Below, piece by piece: positions 35,021 to 43,968 of a DNA stretch of 64,000 nt (the first letter of the stretch is position 1; each line of letters starts with the position of its first letter). The position numbers were made by a program, and so were the translations under genes. The DNA comes from Pseudomonas citri. Lineage in GTDB: Bacteria > Pseudomonadota > Gammaproteobacteria > Pseudomonadales > Pseudomonadaceae. The stretch covers positions 1 to 64,000 of the forward strand of contig NZ_JAODAB010000001.1 in NCBI RefSeq assembly GCF_025336485.1, read 5' to 3'. A model generated the notes under the pieces. It was not told the origin of the DNA and did not search any database. It worked only from the letters and a program-made list of their open reading frames with translations.

Positions 35021-36040
35021 TCATTGCCAGCCAAGCGGCTTCCTATCTTCCTGCATGAACCGGGCAATCCCGATGCCGCCCTCCCGCACCGCCAGCCGTC
35101 CTGGCGTAGTGGGTAAGCCATGGAGCAGTTCGGCCATGCGCTCGGCAGCCGGGACCACACTGTGGATCTTGCCCACGCCCTGCCCTGCGTACAACGACAG
35201 CTTTTCAGCCATTCGCGGCTTGTCGATCGCCCGGGCGCCTCCGCCGATCAGGCGCAGCAGATTCCACTTGTCCCGATTGGGGATCACCCGGTGCGGTGTG
35301 CCATAGGTCCAACCGAACGAGTAGCCGGTCCGGTACTCGGTATCGTCAGTGGTCGCCTCGACAATTTTTTGCTTGTAGAGCGGGTGGGCGTTCGACTCAT
35401 CGGTGGCAAGGAAAGCCGTACCCACTAACACCCCCGACGCGCCAAGGGACATCATTGCCCGAACATCGTCACCGGTGGTGACGCCGCCAGCGGCGAGTAC
35501 CGGCCGCCCCTCGGAGATAGCGAGAATCGATGTCAACAACGGCATGATGCCGATGGTGCCACGATTCAAGTGCCCACCGCCCTCGCAGCCTTGCGCCACA
35601 ATGATGTCGGCGCCCTGAGCGATGGCGCGGCGGGCCAGTTCAACCGTCCCGGTCTGCACCATGACCACCAGCCCGGCGTCTTTCGCCCGGGGAATCATGT
35701 CGGCTGAATATTTTTCGGCATAGAACAGCGACAGGAGCCTGGGTTTTTCCTGGAGGATCACCTGGAACTGCGCTTCGAAAACGTCCGGGCCGCCGAACTG
35801 CGGCACCAGGTTCACGCCAAAGGGTTGGTCGGTCAGGGCTCGGGTTTCATGGATCCAGCGGCGCAAGGTCAACGGCGGCAAGCGCAGGCCACCCATCACC
35901 CCCATGCCACCGGCATTGGCCACCGCGCTCACCAGTTGCGGGCCGGAAATGGCCGCCATGCCGGCGAGAAAAATCGGATACCGCACACCGCAGAGTCGGG
36001 TGATGGCGTTGCCTGCAAAATCGAATCCGGCTTCGTTCAT
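35021..36040 (-). CDS. Nitronate monooxygenase/FabK-like FMN enzyme
   Basis: 339 residues, 2-nitropropane dioxygenase-like TIM barrel: R-Y-P-I-F-L-A-G-M-A, A-N-A-G-G-M-G-V-M, V-A-Q-G-C-E-G-G-G-H and L-A-A-G-G-V-T-T-G-D-D-V. It differs clearly from the class I NMO at 25430 (no Q-A-P-M-V-G-V-S-T-P) and may be another NMO class or an enoyl reductase relative. It starts 3 bp after the cytochrome b561 stop, so the two are co-transcribed. Substrate unknown. Confidence 0.82.
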   Translation of the reverse strand: MNEAGFDFAGNAITRLCGVRYPIFLAGMAAISGPQLVSAVANAGGMGVMGGLRLPPLTLRRWIHETRALTDQPFGVNLVPQFGGPDVFEAQFQVILQEKPRLLSLFYAEKYSADMIPRAKDAGLVVMVQTGTVELARRAIAQGADIIVAQGCEGGGHLNRGTIGIMPLLTSILAISEGRPVLAAGGVTTGDDVRAMMSLGASGVLVGTAFLATDESNAHPLYKQKIVEATTDDTEYRTGYSFGWTYGTPHRVIPNRDKWNLLRLIGGGARAIDKPRMAEKLSLYAGQGVGKIHSVVPAAERMAELLHGLPTTPGRLAVREGGIGIARFMQEDRKPLGWQ

Positions 36041-36043
36041 GAC

Positions 36044-36592
36044 TCACAGCTCCACGTGTTTGCCAAGCATCCGCTTGAGCGTGTTGTTCTTCAGTAGAAA
36101 GTGATTCTTGAGTGCACCGAACATGTGCAATGCAAGCCCTGCGAGAAACGCCGAAGCACCGATGCTGAAGAGCACATCGACGATCGCCTTCAAGTCCGGA
36201 TTAGCGGGAAGGACAGTGGGTATCGATAATCCGCCCGGCAGCCCCATCACCTCCCCGGCCGCAGACCTTGACGCCCACACCGCGATCGGCAACAGGACCA
36301 TCGCCAGGGCCAGCGACACTGCCACCGAACGGCTGATAATGACCTCTATTGGGTTGGGTGTGCCCACGGGCAGCGGATGATAAGCAGTGACCCGCGCCCA
36401 GAACCGATAGATCGATACCAGGAACAGCATCAGGCCCAGCAGATTCTGCAGCTTGCCCATCTGCTGTACGTCACCGATTGCCTGACCGATCATCGCTTGC
36501 AGGGCGAAAATCGCCAGCAGCAAGACCGCCACGGCCCAGTGCAGGGCAACTGTGATGGGTGAAAACCTCAGGCCATTGTCTCGTAGTTGCAT
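36044..36592 (-). CDS. Cytochrome b561
   Basis: 182 residues, four helices, with axial heme histidines expected in H-W (L-H-W-A-V) of helix 1 and H-M-F in helix 4 (A-L-H-M-F-G-A-L-K-N-H). Bacterial b561 proteins move electrons from quinol to acceptors, including superoxide. It is third in the yjcH-actP-b561-NMO run and may link a flavoenzyme to the respiratory chain. Confidence 0.82.
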   Translation of the reverse strand: MQLRDNGLRFSPITVALHWAVAVLLLAIFALQAMIGQAIGDVQQMGKLQNLLGLMLFLVSIYRFWARVTAYHPLPVGTPNPIEVIISRSVAVSLALAMVLLPIAVWASRSAAGEVMGLPGGLSIPTVLPANPDLKAIVDVLFSIGASAFLAGLALHMFGALKNHFLLKNNTLKRMLGKHVEL

Positions 36593-36646
36593 GGCTGACT
36601 CCTTTACAGGGTGCGCAAAATAATAAGGAAGAGAAGTGACTTCACC

Positions 36647-38314
36647 TCAGTGACTGACGGCCTGCGCCGCCCCCAGCCCCGTTTGCGCACGTATCAACTG
36701 TTCGTCAAAACGCTCGCGCTCAAGCTCCGCCCTGTGACTGCGATCGGTGATCGAGCCCAGCCAGGTGAAGAGGAACGCCACGTTCATCGAGATGATTGCC
36801 GGGTAGTCGTACGGGAAGATCGCCTGGGTATTGCCCAGCACCTTGACCCACACGGCCGGCGAGAGAATCACCAGGCCTACCGCGCTTACCAGCCCGGCCA
36901 TCCCGCCAATCAATGCACCCCGGGTCGTCAGCCCTTTCCAGTACATTGATAGCACCAGGATCGGAAAATTGACCGAAGCCGCTACGCCAAAAGTCAGCGC
37001 GACCAGAAACGCGATGTTCTGATCCTTGAACAGAATCCCCAGTACCACGGCGACAATGCCGATGCCCACCGAGGCAATCCGCGACACACGGCGCTCGTTC
37101 TTCGCCCGGCCCTTCCTGAACACCATCACATAGAGGTCATGGGAAATCGCCGATGTGCCGGCCATGGTCAACCCGGAGACCACCGCCAGGATCGTCGCGA
37201 ACGCGACGGCGGAGATGAAGCCGAGCATCAGATCCCCACCCACGGCTTTAGCCAGATGCATCACCGGCATGTTGCTGCCACCGATAAGCTTGCCACCCAG
37301 GATCCCCGATTCGTAGAAGGTCGGGTCCTGGCCGACGATCACAATGGCCGCCAGTCCCAGCACCGCCACGATCAGGAAGAAAAAACCGATGAAACCTGTG
37401 GCGATGAATACCGATTTACGTGCCTGCCTGGCATCTGGAACCGTGAAGAAACGCATGAGGATATGCGGCAAGCCGGCAGTACCGAACACCAACCCCAGCG
37501 CCAGTGAAATCAGCGACAAAGGATCGGCCACCAATTTGCTCGGCAGCAGAATCCGCTCGCCATTTTGATGGGCCGCTACTGCCTTTTCGAACAACAGCTC
37601 GAAGGAAAATCCGAACTTGCCGAGGGCCAGGAGCATCAACACCGTCCCTCCCAATAACAGCAATCCGGCCTTGATGATCTGCACCCAGGTGGTAGCGACC
37701 ATGCCGCCAAACGTGACGTAGACCGCCATCAACAGACCCACCGCGATGACCGCGTAGTTATAGGGCAGGCCAAACAGCAGTTGAATCAACTGCCCTGCCC
37801 CCACCATCTGCACCACCAGGTAAAAGCACACCACCGTCAACGAGCCAAAAGCAGTCATCGTGCGGATGCGGTTCTGATCCAGGCGGAAAGAGGCGATATC
37901 GGAGATAGTGACGCGCCCCAGGTTACGGATGCGCTCAGCGAACAGGAACAACAGCAGCGGCCAAGCCACAAAGAAGCTGATCGAATAGAGCACCCCGTCG
38001 AAACCATTGAAGAAGAACATGCTGGTGATCCCCAGCAGCGCAGCCGCTGACATGTAGTCCCCAGCCAATGCCAGACCGTTCTGGAAACCGGTGATACCGC
38101 CGCCGGCGTTGTAGAAATCGTTCATCGATCTGGTCTTGGACGAGGCCCAGTAGGTAATGCCCAGGGTCGCCACGACAAAGACCAGGAACATGCTGATTGC
38201 GGTGATGTTGATCGGTTGCTTTTCGACGTTCTGCAAGACTTCGGCGGCCATGGCAGCCGAGGTAGTCGAGCCGAGCAGCAGAGCTGAAACGAAGTTCCGG
38301 AGGATGGGCTTCAT
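36647..38314 (-). CDS. actP: Sodium:solute symporter, acetate permease ActP-like
   Basis: 555 residues with a short signal-like N-terminus and about 13-14 helices. SSS-family motifs are [23 protein letters not shown] in the first part and [11 protein letters not shown] near residue 375. ActP carries acetate and glycolate. It overlaps the yjcH-like gene by ATGA and a cytochrome b561 gene follows after 54 bp. Uptake of acetate or a similar C2/C3 acid fits the acetaldehyde/acetyl-CoA metabolism upstream. Confidence 0.9.
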   Translation of the reverse strand: MKPILRNFVSALLLGSTTSAAMAAEVLQNVEKQPINITAISMFLVFVVATLGITYWASSKTRSMNDFYNAGGGITGFQNGLALAGDYMSAAALLGITSMFFFNGFDGVLYSISFFVAWPLLLFLFAERIRNLGRVTISDIASFRLDQNRIRTMTAFGSLTVVCFYLVVQMVGAGQLIQLLFGLPYNYAVIAVGLLMAVYVTFGGMVATTWVQIIKAGLLLLGGTVLMLLALGKFGFSFELLFEKAVAAHQNGERILLPSKLVADPLSLISLALGLVFGTAGLPHILMRFFTVPDARQARKSVFIATGFIGFFFLIVAVLGLAAIVIVGQDPTFYESGILGGKLIGGSNMPVMHLAKAVGGDLMLGFISAVAFATILAVVSGLTMAGTSAISHDLYVMVFRKGRAKNERRVSRIASVGIGIVAVVLGILFKDQNIAFLVALTFGVAASVNFPILVLSMYWKGLTTRGALIGGMAGLVSAVGLVILSPAVWVKVLGNTQAIFPYDYPAIISMNVAFLFTWLGSITDRSHRAELERERFDEQLIRAQTGLGAAQAVSH

Positions 38315-38625
38315 ACGGTGGCCTCCGCCCGGATCTGTGCGGCCAGTTCATCGAACTCACCGTTGGCACGCAGGATGTAGAGACCGGTGAACAACCAGAC
38401 GCCAACGACGAATATTACGCCCAGCGGCCAACCGATGTTGATCATGCTGGTCGCCGATAATTTCAATGCCAGTAAATGCGGAGCGAATGCGCAAACGAGG
38501 ATAAACGCGATGTATGGAACAAGGGTTGCAGCGCTCAGAAGGGCGACGAATGTCCGTTGCCGCGAGATCAGTTCCTTGTAACGGGGGTGATTACGGACTC
38601 TTTCTGATTCGGTTGTCGGGTTCAA
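38311..38625 (-). CDS. yjcH: DUF485 membrane protein (YjcH-like)
   Basis: 104 residues with two helices (about 28-50 and 62-85) and the DUF485 start [12 protein letters not shown]. YjcH is the usual small partner encoded directly before actP, here by an ATGA overlap. The AT-rich upstream region with repeated ATGATC is its probable promoter. Confidence 0.87.
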   Translation of the reverse strand: MNPTTESERVRNHPRYKELISRQRTFVALLSAATLVPYIAFILVCAFAPHLLALKLSATSMINIGWPLGVIFVVGVWLFTGLYILRANGEFDELAAQIRAEATV

Positions 38626-39374
38626 GTTGACTCCGTGTAGCAGTGGTTGCGTTATTGTTGTTCCACAGCCTCAGATCCGACACGATCCGCCACTGACTGC
38701 GGTGTGTGTGCCCTGTCAACCTATGCTCGGCATATGATCATGTAAAATGATCTTTTATGATTTAAATGATCTCTTTTGATGAATCCCTCTTCCCCGGACC
38801 AATGATGCGATCCGGAACCCTGACCTCAAATAAAACATCTGGGGCGCTACCTCGAGAGCTTGAGCCTGGAAGCGACGATCCCCGCGAGAGAGAGAAACAC
38901 GCCCTCTTGCCAAAACCGCGATGGATACCACAAGCCTTGAGTCGTAAAACAATGCCGGGAGCACACTATGTCGACCCAGCGGCCCAATGCGTTGCATTTG
39001 AACAAGAACAATGCGCTCCATGGGCACTTCGCCCCTTTCCGGGAGTCAACTCATGCCGTTCGCCAACGACAAGTTCCCCCGAAGGAATCCTTGATCACGC
39101 ACGTAAAGAGGAGATCACTCATCGCACCACAAAATTGTTCGTTGAGTACTTCGGCGAACAGGTGCGCCTGTTCAGCATGGTCCTGATCGAAGAGGTCGCG
39201 GACGGCGGCTCGGGGCGTGCCGATTAAACGCTGACGTTGGCGAAGATGGGGATCGCCGTGGATCCCGAATGAACAGCGCAGGCGAAGTCTATTCGTAGGA
39301 TCCGCGCGTGGGTGGACGTCGGAAGTGACAAAGCCGATCCGCCACCCGACGTAGACGTAGGAAGGTAAACGCAG
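38626..39374. other. Gene-poor stretch with ATGATC repeats
   Basis: 749 bp without a recognisable gene. At 38734, 38747, 38757 and 38766 the motif ATGAT(C/T) recurs in AT-rich DNA, including the perfect dyad GATCAT-GTAAA-ATGATC (38736-38752). This is the likely control region of yjcH-actP. From about 38766 to 39227 a 153-codon open frame exists, but its sequence matches nothing I know and it has no good ribosome site. Confidence 0.5.
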
Positions 39375-39749
39375 TCAATCAGCCCATTCGTGCATCAGCA
39401 TTGCCCAGGCCTGCTCGGTGAACCGATAGCTCTTGTCGGTGTGAAGAACGATGACGCCCTCCTCGCACAGACGCTTGAGCACTTCCCTTACACCGATGAA
39501 CGACAGGTCGGCAGCCGACGCATGCAGGTAAGTGTGCACACCGCGCACGCCGATGGCGCGCCCGTCCTGGGCGGCAACCGCCAGCGCATTGATCACCTTG
39601 AAGCGAATCAGGCTGGTACGCAGCCCATAAAAACGTAGCAACTTGCGGATATGTTCGTTGGGGCTGCGCTCAAGATCGAACGCCAACTGAGCAGACATTG
39701 TCCCCAGAGGCCGGCTCGAGTGCAGCGGTGTGGGACCTGGATTTCTCAT
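39375..39749 (-). CDS. Fur-like winged-helix regulator without metal domain
   Basis: 124 residues from the ATG at 39749, with AAAAGGAG 8 nt upstream; a longer frame to 39779 lacks support. The winged helix spans about residues 30-115 (L-R-F-Y-G-L-R-T-S-L-I-R-F-K-V-I-N-A-L and S-F-I-G-V-R-E-V-L-K-R-L-C-E-E-G-V-I). It resembles the DNA-binding half of Fur, but the His/Cys-rich dimerisation domain is missing. It lies 69 bp downstream of the TonB receptor on the same strand. Role in iron control is inferred. Confidence 0.72.
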   Translation of the reverse strand: MRNPGPTPLHSSRPLGTMSAQLAFDLERSPNEHIRKLLRFYGLRTSLIRFKVINALAVAAQDGRAIGVRGVHTYLHASAADLSFIGVREVLKRLCEEGVIVLHTDKSYRFTEQAWAMLMHEWAD

Positions 39750-39818
39750 CGTGCGAATACTCCTTTTCAGACAATGCACAGCGGGGGTGACCCTGATTTC
39801 GGATCACCCACGCATCCT

Positions 39819-42044
39819 TTAGAAATCGACCGTGGCCGAAAGCTGCAACGTGCGCGGATAGCCCGGCGAGAACGCACCATACGAAGCGACTCCCGACCAG
39901 TACTCGCGATCGAACACGTTCTGCACCGTGGCGCGGAACGTCGTAGGCCGGCCGTCGATCTTCGTGGCGTAACGGGCCCCCGCGTCGAAGCGGGTCCAGG
40001 AGTTCAGTTCCTGGGTGTTGGCCTGGTTCACGTATTGCTTGTCGGTGTAGATCGCCCCGCTGGTGAGGGTGAAGCCCTCCAGCCACGGCGTGTCCCATTC
40101 GGCCCAGACGTTGGCCTGGACGTCCGGCACGCCCACGGGTTTATTGCCACGGTTGGCGGCGGTGGCCGAATCGGTGAGTTCGCCATCGAGCAGCGTCACG
40201 CCCCCCATCAGGCGGGTGCCGGGTGCCACTTCGCCGAACATGCTCAGCTCCACGCCACGGTTGCGTTGTTCGGCCTGCACCGAGAAAACATTGTCTGCCC
40301 CTGTTTCGCCACTGGGTTTCTCGATCTGGAAGAAGGCCAATGTGGTCATGAACGTGCCATGTTCATACTTGACGCCGATCTCGTGCTGCTTCGACTCATA
40401 AGGCGCGAACGTCTCGCCGGCATTGGATGCAGTGCCGGGGGCGATGTCGCCCTTGCTCAAGCCTTCGACATAGTTGTAGTACAGCGACACATCTTCCCAG
40501 GGCTTGATCACCACGCCCACCAGAGGCGTCGTGGCGCTGTCGTCATAGCGGGAACTGACCGAACCGTTCGCCCCGTAGTTGCGCGACTCGATATCCTGTC
40601 GACGCAGCCCCAGGGTCAATTGAAAACGGTCGTCAAGCATCGACAAGGTGTCGGTCAACGCTACACCGCTCAGTTCCGACTCGGAGACCCGCAGTACCTT
40701 CGGCTCGTTGATGTATTGCTTGGGCACGTCCACCGGATGGTAGATATTTGAGCGCACCTCAGTGCCATTGGTGATGCCACGGGACAATTCGTCCTGATAA
40801 CGCGTCGCCATCACGGTGGTGGTGTGGGTGACCGGGCCGGTGTCGAACACTCCGCGAATCCCCACGTCGGCCGTCGAGCGGTCCACGTTGAATTTGTAAT
40901 GACCCGGCACGTTGGCGGTATCACCGGCATCGTTGAGGATCCTCGGGACCTGGTCGGACATCCGGTCAACATCAGACCGGCCGCCACCGGCATGGGCAAA
41001 AACCGTGACCGAGTCATTCAGGTCGTATTCGCCACCCAGCAGAGCCGATTGCTCCCGGGTGTCCGACCAACCCCAATCCTGCGACAGGTTGGTGCGACCG
41101 TTCGGCGCGGACGGAACATCCACGCCGGGGGCAATCGTGAAGGGCCGCGAAGCGCCTTCGAAGCTTTCCTTCTGGCTGATGAAATCCAGGTTCAAGCGCA
41201 ACCGCTCGCCCTTGTAGTCGAGGGCAATCGCACCGATGTTGAGTTCGCGTTCCTGATTATCGACGGCGGTATCGCCACCTTGCAGAGTACCGTTGAAGCG
41301 CACTCCGAACTGATTTTCCGAACCGAACCGGCGGCTCACATCCAGATGCCCGCCCAGCTCGGAGTCGGATGCGTAGCTGGTGGTCACACGGGTCAGGTCT
41401 TCGTCCAGCGGACGCTTGGGCACGATGTTGATCACCCCGCCTACCCCGCTGTTGGGCGAGATCCCATACATCAAGGCACCCGGGCCCTTGAGCACTTCGA
41501 CCCGCTCGGCATAGTCGGTGAACACCCGATAGTTGGGTGCCACGCCATACACACCGTCGTAGGCCAGTTCGCCGAGGTTACCCTCGCCAATCGGGAAGCC
41601 ACGGATGAAGAAGGAGTCGACGATGCCCCCGGTCTGGCCGGTGGAGCGCACCGACGGATCGCGCTGCAAGGCGTCGGCCACGGTCACGGTTTGCAGGTCG
41701 GCCATGGTCTTGGCGGTGTAGCTGGTCACGCTGAATGGCGTGTCCATCACATCCTTGTTGCCCATCATTCCCAAGCGGGCGCCCCGGGCAACCTGCCCAC
41801 CGGCCAGTACCGGAGGCAAGTCGCCCGGGCCACTGTAGGTGCCGGTGACATGGGTCTCGTCAAGGGTCAGCCCCTGCGCTTTCCCGTCCGCCGAAACGTT
41901 CGGGTTCTTATCGGCAACCGGTTCCTGGACCGGGGTTGCCGCCCAGGCAGTGGCGCTTCCTGCGACCAGAACGAAACTCAGCGTGGCGGTACGGATCGCG
42001 AGTGCTAACGCGCACTCACCGCAGGGACGACTTGCAACAGACAT
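39819..42044 (-). CDS. TonB-dependent siderophore receptor (no signalling domain)
   Basis: 741 residues. Signal peptide ends near T-A-W-A|A. The plug domain has P-F-S-V-T-S-Y-T and S-F-F-I-R-G-F, followed by a 22-strand barrel ending Q-L-S-A-T-V-D-F with the terminal Phe. It lacks the STN signalling domain and is a close paralogue of the FecA-like receptor at 53634 over plug and barrel. Siderophore enzymes precede it on the same strand. It probably takes up the same or a related metal chelate. Confidence 0.9.
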   Translation of the reverse strand: MSVASRPCGECALALAIRTATLSFVLVAGSATAWAATPVQEPVADKNPNVSADGKAQGLTLDETHVTGTYSGPGDLPPVLAGGQVARGARLGMMGNKDVMDTPFSVTSYTAKTMADLQTVTVADALQRDPSVRSTGQTGGIVDSFFIRGFPIGEGNLGELAYDGVYGVAPNYRVFTDYAERVEVLKGPGALMYGISPNSGVGGVINIVPKRPLDEDLTRVTTSYASDSELGGHLDVSRRFGSENQFGVRFNGTLQGGDTAVDNQERELNIGAIALDYKGERLRLNLDFISQKESFEGASRPFTIAPGVDVPSAPNGRTNLSQDWGWSDTREQSALLGGEYDLNDSVTVFAHAGGGRSDVDRMSDQVPRILNDAGDTANVPGHYKFNVDRSTADVGIRGVFDTGPVTHTTTVMATRYQDELSRGITNGTEVRSNIYHPVDVPKQYINEPKVLRVSESELSGVALTDTLSMLDDRFQLTLGLRRQDIESRNYGANGSVSSRYDDSATTPLVGVVIKPWEDVSLYYNYVEGLSKGDIAPGTASNAGETFAPYESKQHEIGVKYEHGTFMTTLAFFQIEKPSGETGADNVFSVQAEQRNRGVELSMFGEVAPGTRLMGGVTLLDGELTDSATAANRGNKPVGVPDVQANVWAEWDTPWLEGFTLTSGAIYTDKQYVNQANTQELNSWTRFDAGARYATKIDGRPTTFRATVQNVFDREYWSGVASYGAFSPGYPRTLQLSATVDF

Positions 42045-42136
42045 GACGGAGTAATCCTTTTTAGCAAGAGAAAATGGTAATCACTCCTATCGCCAGCCGA
42101 CCCGCGGAAAAGTATCACCCTCCCGGATTTATTTTT

Positions 42137-42544
42137 TCAGCGCGGCTCGTACAGGCAATCAAGCGGGATCGCGACCACCGGCAAGGCCGGGTCAAATGCA
42201 TGCCGCGTGGTCTTGTACGGAAACAGCTCGCCCCGGCCGATGGTGGTGAAAATCCGCTCCACTTCGAAGGCTTTTCCGGTTTGCCAATGGCGCACCCGCA
42301 CCCGTGGATCGGCGTAGTCGAGCTGGATGCACGGCACCCGTTTCAAGCCCAATTGCCGTGCCGCGTTGAGCCGGTGATTGCCGTCCATCACGATGCCTCG
42401 GGAACGCTCGATGATGATCGGTTCCAACCAATGCCCGGCGCGGACGATCGATTCACGCAACCACTGCACGTTGGCAGGATCGACCTGCTCGGACTGCAGC
42501 ACCTCGCTCACTGGGCGCAGCGCAATCTGATAACCCTGTTCCAT
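42137..42544 (-). CDS. ParB/sulfiredoxin-fold protein, SbnI/SerK-like (free serine kinase candidate)
   Basis: 135 residues. ParB/Srx core: L-R-P-V-S-E-V (9-15), an acidic helix region with Glu19, W-L-E-P-I-I-I, D-G-N-H-R at 54-58, and L-K-R-V-P. The order and H-W-Q-T-G resemble S. aureus SbnI, which phosphorylates free serine to feed SbnA. Since an SbnA-like gene is in this cluster, production of O-phospho-L-serine is a reasonable role. It could instead be a regulator. It lies 26 bp downstream of the CitE-like gene. Confidence 0.7.
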   Translation of the reverse strand: MEQGYQIALRPVSEVLQSEQVDPANVQWLRESIVRAGHWLEPIIIERSRGIVMDGNHRLNAARQLGLKRVPCIQLDYADPRVRVRHWQTGKAFEVERIFTTIGRGELFPYKTTRHAFDPALPVVAIPLDCLYEPR

Positions 42545-42570
42545 GGTGTGGCCTCCTGTTTGGCGATGGG

Positions 42571-43461
42571 TCAGCAGGCGTCTGCCTTGGCGGGTACTTC
42601 GTACAGGCTGGCCACGTCCAGCAGCCGCTGCGCCTGTTCGATGAGCGGCAGGTCCACCATCTGGCCGTCCACCTGCACGGCATGGCTACCGGCAGCCACG
42701 GCCTGCATCACCCGGTCCGCCCACGCCAGCTGGTGCGCATCGGGCAGGAAGGCACGCTGGACCGTGGTCAACTGGGCAGGATGGATGCACAGCTTGGCGC
42801 CAAAGCCCAGGGACCGGGCGTACTGTGCATCGTGCTTGACCACCGCAAGGTCGCTGATCGCTGGCGACACGCCGTCGATGGGCGCCGGCAGACCGGCCGT
42901 TCGCGAAGCCAGCACGATTCGGTTGCGGGCGAAGAGGAAGGCTTCAGGCACCTGGCTGCAGTTGATGTCGAGGGAAAAATCCAGGGAGCCGAACGCCAGG
43001 CGCGATAACCCGGCAATCGAGGCAATCGACTCGACCTGCTGCAAGCCCTTGGCCGTCTCGATGATGGCCACGATCTTGAGGTCGGGCTGCCAACCTGACA
43101 GCCGCTCGACCAACTGGCACAGGGCCTCGGAATACTCGGCCTTGGGCAGGAAAATCCCCGCGCAGCGCTCGGGGTAGCGCATGTCCCTCAGCCAGGTCAG
43201 GTCCTGGGAAAAATAACCGCTGCCGATGCTGTTCACGCGGATGTATCGCTGGCAGGAGACCTTCGGCGTGCTCTCCTGCCAGGCCCAGATCGCGGCACGG
43301 GCGGCCGCCTTGCTGTTGGGATGAACGGCGTCTTCGAGGTCGAGGATGATTGCGTCAGGCGCCGCGGCGACCGCTTTGGCGAAGCGTTCCGGACGATTGC
43401 CCGGGACGAACAGATAGCTGATGGGAAGCGTGGCGATGGTGCTGGGACGTTCAGTGGTCAT
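42571..43461 (-). CDS. CitE-like aldolase/lyase (HpcH/HpaI superfamily)
   Basis: 296 residues from the ATG at 43461, preceded by AGGAGA; the frame is open to 43629 without support. Family signature at the start: Y-L-F-V-P-G-N-R-P-E-R-F and I-I-L-D-L-E-D-A-V; then I-E-T-A-K-G and A-F-G-S-L-D-F-S-L-D. CitE-like enzymes handle citryl-, malyl- or citramalyl-type substrates. SbnG, a citrate synthase of staphyloferrin B, belongs to the same superfamily, so supply of the hydroxycarboxylate part of the siderophore is likely. It shares a 507-bp divergent promoter region with the decarboxylase gene. Confidence 0.83.
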   Translation of the reverse strand: MTTERPSTIATLPISYLFVPGNRPERFAKAVAAAPDAIILDLEDAVHPNSKAAARAAIWAWQESTPKVSCQRYIRVNSIGSGYFSQDLTWLRDMRYPERCAGIFLPKAEYSEALCQLVERLSGWQPDLKIVAIIETAKGLQQVESIASIAGLSRLAFGSLDFSLDINCSQVPEAFLFARNRIVLASRTAGLPAPIDGVSPAISDLAVVKHDAQYARSLGFGAKLCIHPAQLTTVQRAFLPDAHQLAWADRVMQAVAAGSHAVQVDGQMVDLPLIEQAQRLLDVASLYEVPAKADAC

Positions 43462-43556
43462 GGTGCTCTCCTGGCGTGCATCAGTCGTGGTTCGGTAAAA
43501 AATCCATGCGCCCGGGACAGGGGAAAAACCGTGCCTGACACATGCTGTTTCACCAA

Positions 43557-43597
43557 CCCGCAATGCCTTGTCCATCAAGACATTGCGGGCTGTTTTT
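43557..43597 (+). terminator. Terminator-like hairpin on the plus strand with no upstream gene
   Basis: CCCGCAATG (43557-43565) pairs with CATTGCGGG (43581-43589), with inner CTTG/CAAG, followed by CTGTTTTT. The neighbouring genes diverge away from it, so it does not end a known gene. It may mark a small RNA. Confidence 0.55.
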
Positions 43598-43689
43598 AAA
43601 TACGGACGAACACAATCGAGCAGCTGCAAACAGCAGCTTCGGTGCGTTCGGTCGACGAGTAAATGTTTAAAATATTTCCAAACCTTACT

Positions 43690-43709
43690 TGATAATCGTT
43701 CGCATTAGC
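43690..43709. promoter_or_regulatory. Candidate Fur box
   Basis: TGATAATCGTTCGCATTAGC agrees with the GATAAT-N-ATTA(T)C Fur pattern with changes in the centre. It is central in the 507-bp divergent gap 43462-43968, which otherwise holds the hairpin at 43557 and a dyad at 43910. Confidence 0.5.
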
Positions 43710-43909
43710 AATAAGGTTCTCGCCATCGAGAGGCGACCTCTCATGCATCAGGGAGATTTTCATGGCCATAGGAAGTGCATAGCGGTGATGTCATTTGAAT
43801 GCCATCGAGTGACACTAAACAGTGTGCCTGCCAGCAATTAAACGGCGCCTCTGTGTATCACTAAAGACCTGCATTCATTCACGCCTTAAAAAAGGCACGC
43901 ATACGTCTG

Positions 43910-43930
43910 TCGATAACGATTAGTTATCGA
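43910..43930. promoter_or_regulatory. Perfect dyad TCGATAAC-GATTA-GTTATCGA
   Basis: 8-bp arms, 38 bp before the decarboxylase ATG. It may be a second Fur-type or cluster-specific operator. Confidence 0.5.
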
Positions 43931-43968
43931 AACATGAATGGCGACATTTTCGACGCCAGGGGTTAACT

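Noticed and set aside
38766..39227. 153-codon open frame in the gene-poor stretch
   Set aside because: No ribosome site, no recognised domain, and the start lies inside the ATGATC repeats. The C-terminal part looks protein-like but is not enough to call a gene.
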